Origin: a virus
IMG/VR virus record: IMGVR_UViG_3300010354_000656
Coordinates: 1-23,867 of that record
Length of the DNA: 23,867 nucleotides
Strand: one strand, 5' to 3'
Below, in pieces: positions 22,513 to 23,867 of the stretch; within the stretch, counting starts at the first letter, position 1, and every line of letters begins with the position of its first letter. The notes beneath the pieces were generated by a model, which was given only the letters and a program-made list of their open reading frames with translations, was not told where the DNA came from and did not search any database. A program made the translations under genes and the position numbers.

Positions 22513-23245
22513 AAAACTTACAGCACAGGAGATATTAGAAATCCGCGAGTATGTAAAAAAACTACGCAAGGAAGGTAGTACGTCGGCACAAGGAGTTCCT
22601 GGCTATCAAACACCGGCAGCATTTACTGGTGAGGAAGGTGGTGAAGGAACAACTCAACTAGATCTTGGTGATGGACAGTATGCATACACAGAAAAACCAC
22701 CAAAAAAGAAAAGGCATTTCATAAAGCTACATGAAGTCAGCTACAAAGCGTTTAAGCAGGATGAAAGTGCTAATGCGGTACAAAAAATCAATCGCAAGAT
22801 ACTTGAGGTGAATAAAATGATCGGAGAAATTTCACGATCGTTAGACCACAGCATCAAACTAAAAAACGAAACATCGCTAGATAACTCAGCTTATTGGAAG
22901 CGCACAAACGAAGCAATACTAAAAATTAGCAAGAGGTTGAGTGAGGTAAACAAGAAAGCACGCAAACTTGCAAACCTTAAAGAATTAGCCCAAGCCGATT
23001 TAAAAAATAAATTAGCTGGATTGTTTGTAAAGGCTGGTATGGATGTGAAAGGTGAAGATATTACAATGAACAAAGTTGGAACAGAACAGTATGAGATTGA
23101 TGTGTTTTTACACGGTGAACCATACGCAATCGATTACAACAATGGTGAATTAGTGTTTCAAGATTACGATAAAGAAGTTAGACTTGGAAACATTAACCAA
23201 GAATCTGAACTAATCAAAAACATTGCACAAACATTAGGAGCATGA
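22502..23245 (+). CDS. coiled-coil phage protein before the prohead protease
   Basis: 247 residues. A helical N-terminus (LTAQEILEIREYVKKLRKEG) is followed by a Gly/Thr-rich flexible stretch (~26-65), a basic patch (KPPKKKRHFIKLHE), two coiled-coil helices (~92-165, KINRKILEVNKMIGEISRSL), and a small beta domain at the C-terminus (TEQYEIDVFLHGEPYAIDYN). No enzyme motif. Position directly before the protease and 11-base overlap with the previous gene point to prohead core, perhaps cleaved during maturation. ATGA overlap with the protease gene (23242-23245) suggests matched production. Confidence 0.74.
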   Translation: MSSKKLTAQEILEIREYVKKLRKEGSTSAQGVPGYQTPAAFTGEEGGEGTTQLDLGDGQYAYTEKPPKKKRHFIKLHEVSYKAFKQDESANAVQKINRKILEVNKMIGEISRSLDHSIKLKNETSLDNSAYWKRTNEAILKISKRLSEVNKKARKLANLKELAQADLKNKLAGLFVKAGMDVKGEDITMNKVGTEQYEIDVFLHGEPYAIDYNNGELVFQDYDKEVRLGNINQESELIKNIAQTLGA

Positions 23246-23856
23246 ACAAACAAGTAATAGTTGACTTTATAGGCTCGATTGAATACACACCAGAGCAGAT
23301 TAACGAATCGTTAACAAAAAATAACGGTAAGTTGATTGTTAGTGGTATTATGCAAAGAGGTAGTACAGACGAGCAACGGGCGTTTAATCAAAATGGAAGA
23401 AGCTATCCACTGCCAATACTTAGGCGTGAAGCCGATAAGTATAAGCGATCATTCATAGCAGAACGCAGAGCATTAGGTGAACTGGACCATCCAGAATCCC
23501 AAGTTGTGAACTTATCAAACGTGTCTCACAACGTGTTAGATTTGTGGTGGAGTGGTAATGATCTGATGGGCAAAATTGAAATACTACCAACACCATCTGG
23601 AAACATAGCAAAGGAGTTGTTAAAGGCAGGTATTCGTTTAGGAATTTCTTCTCGTGGAATGGGTAGTGTAAAAAATCTTGGAGAAGGCAAGGTAGAAGTA
23701 CAAGACGACTTTGAAATTGTTTGCTGGGACTTGGTAAGTAATCCATCTACACAAGGAGCTTTTATGAACAACCTTAACGAAAGCAAAAGTGTTGTTAAAG
23801 TTGACAAGTATTCAAAAATCAATTCACTAATTGGTGACATAATCTCATTAATGTAA
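23242..23856 (+). CDS. prohead core protease (T4 gp21-like, S77 serine protease)
   Basis: 204 residues, close to T4 gp21 (212). The fold markers are present: RAFNQNGRSYPLPIL, ALGELDHPE with the catalytic His at H83, AGIRLGISSRGMG with the serine at S136 or S137, and FEIVCWDLVSNPS with D163. This enzyme cleaves scaffold, core and capsid-targeted proteins after Leu/Ile-x-Glu sites during head maturation, then degrades itself. Its presence is what makes the LxE-ending leaders upstream (9844, 15017, 15580, 16784) potential substrates. The gene begins with an ATGA overlap and is followed 5 bases later by another start codon. Confidence 0.95.
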   Translation: MNKQVIVDFIGSIEYTPEQINESLTKNNGKLIVSGIMQRGSTDEQRAFNQNGRSYPLPILRREADKYKRSFIAERRALGELDHPESQVVNLSNVSHNVLDLWWSGNDLMGKIEILPTPSGNIAKELLKAGIRLGISSRGMGSVKNLGEGKVEVQDDFEIVCWDLVSNPSTQGAFMNNLNESKSVVKVDKYSKINSLIGDIISLM

Positions 23857-23861
23857 TAAAC

Positions 23862-23867
23862 ATGAAA
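23862..23867 (+). CDS. start of the next gene, cut by the window end
   Basis: ATGAAA begins 5 bases after the protease stop, in the same tight spacing used throughout. Only two codons are visible. By T4 gene order (20-67-68-21-22-23) a scaffold/core protein (gp22) would be expected; this is inference only. Confidence 0.35.

Overview
The window is a 23.9 kb segment of a tailed-phage genome, a T4-like (myovirus-type) phage. Every convincing gene is on the + strand and genes are packed with almost no gaps (many ATGA or TAATG stop/start overlaps). The T4-like assignment rests on the order at the right end: large terminase (gp17-type), portal (gp20-type), two small proteins, S77 prohead protease (gp21-type), then the start codon of another gene. 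DNA is AT-rich. Start codons almost never have a convincing Shine-Dalgarno sequence, which would fit a Bacteroidota (marine flavobacterial) host; that host guess is inference.

Layout. (1) 1-1055: 3' part of a LamG-type lectin-fold tail/fibre protein. (2) 1057-5757: a replication/recombination island set inside structural genes: T7-type endonuclease I resolvase, DnaG-type primase (zinc finger + TOPRIM), and an SbcD/Mre11 (gp47)-SbcC/Rad50 (gp46) pair. In that pair the SbcD gene breaks in the middle and its C-terminal half is fused in frame to SbcC. (3) 5775-9851: three structural (fibre/baseplate-like) proteins. (4) 9844-17451: a dense run of accessory proteins. It holds a nucleotidyltransferase-polynucleotide-ligase fusion, a zinc-ribbon protein, a membrane-anchored GAF-like protein, a three-module GNAT-like/basic protein, a GIY-YIG homing endonuclease, small basic proteins, a two-TM protein, a flavodoxin-like oxidoreductase and two small core-like proteins. 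(5) 17454-18150: an overlapping spanin-like pair. (6) 18167-23867: packaging and prohead morphogenesis.

How the parts may work together. Several unrelated proteins in region 4 start with the same kind of short leader (Met-basic-hydrophobic-Leu-x-Glu, for example MIKLKDLLSE, MTKLKSILSE, FLVESILTE). This resembles the T4 capsid-targeting sequence that the gp21 protease removes, and a gp21-type protease is encoded a few kb downstream. The best candidate for an undescribed system is therefore a set of capsid-packaged, injected enzymes (nucleotidyltransferase/ligase, flavodoxin-like oxidoreductase, basic proteins). A second sequence-level signal is the 9-mer TATTTATTA, found just upstream of four start codons in four of the few real intergenic gaps, with near matches at two more; it is a candidate late-promoter element.

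I see no tRNA, rRNA, CRISPR array, insertion sequence, attachment site, origin or convincing terminator. No stretch above 300 bases lacks a gene; the longest gap is 62 bases (2415-2476).
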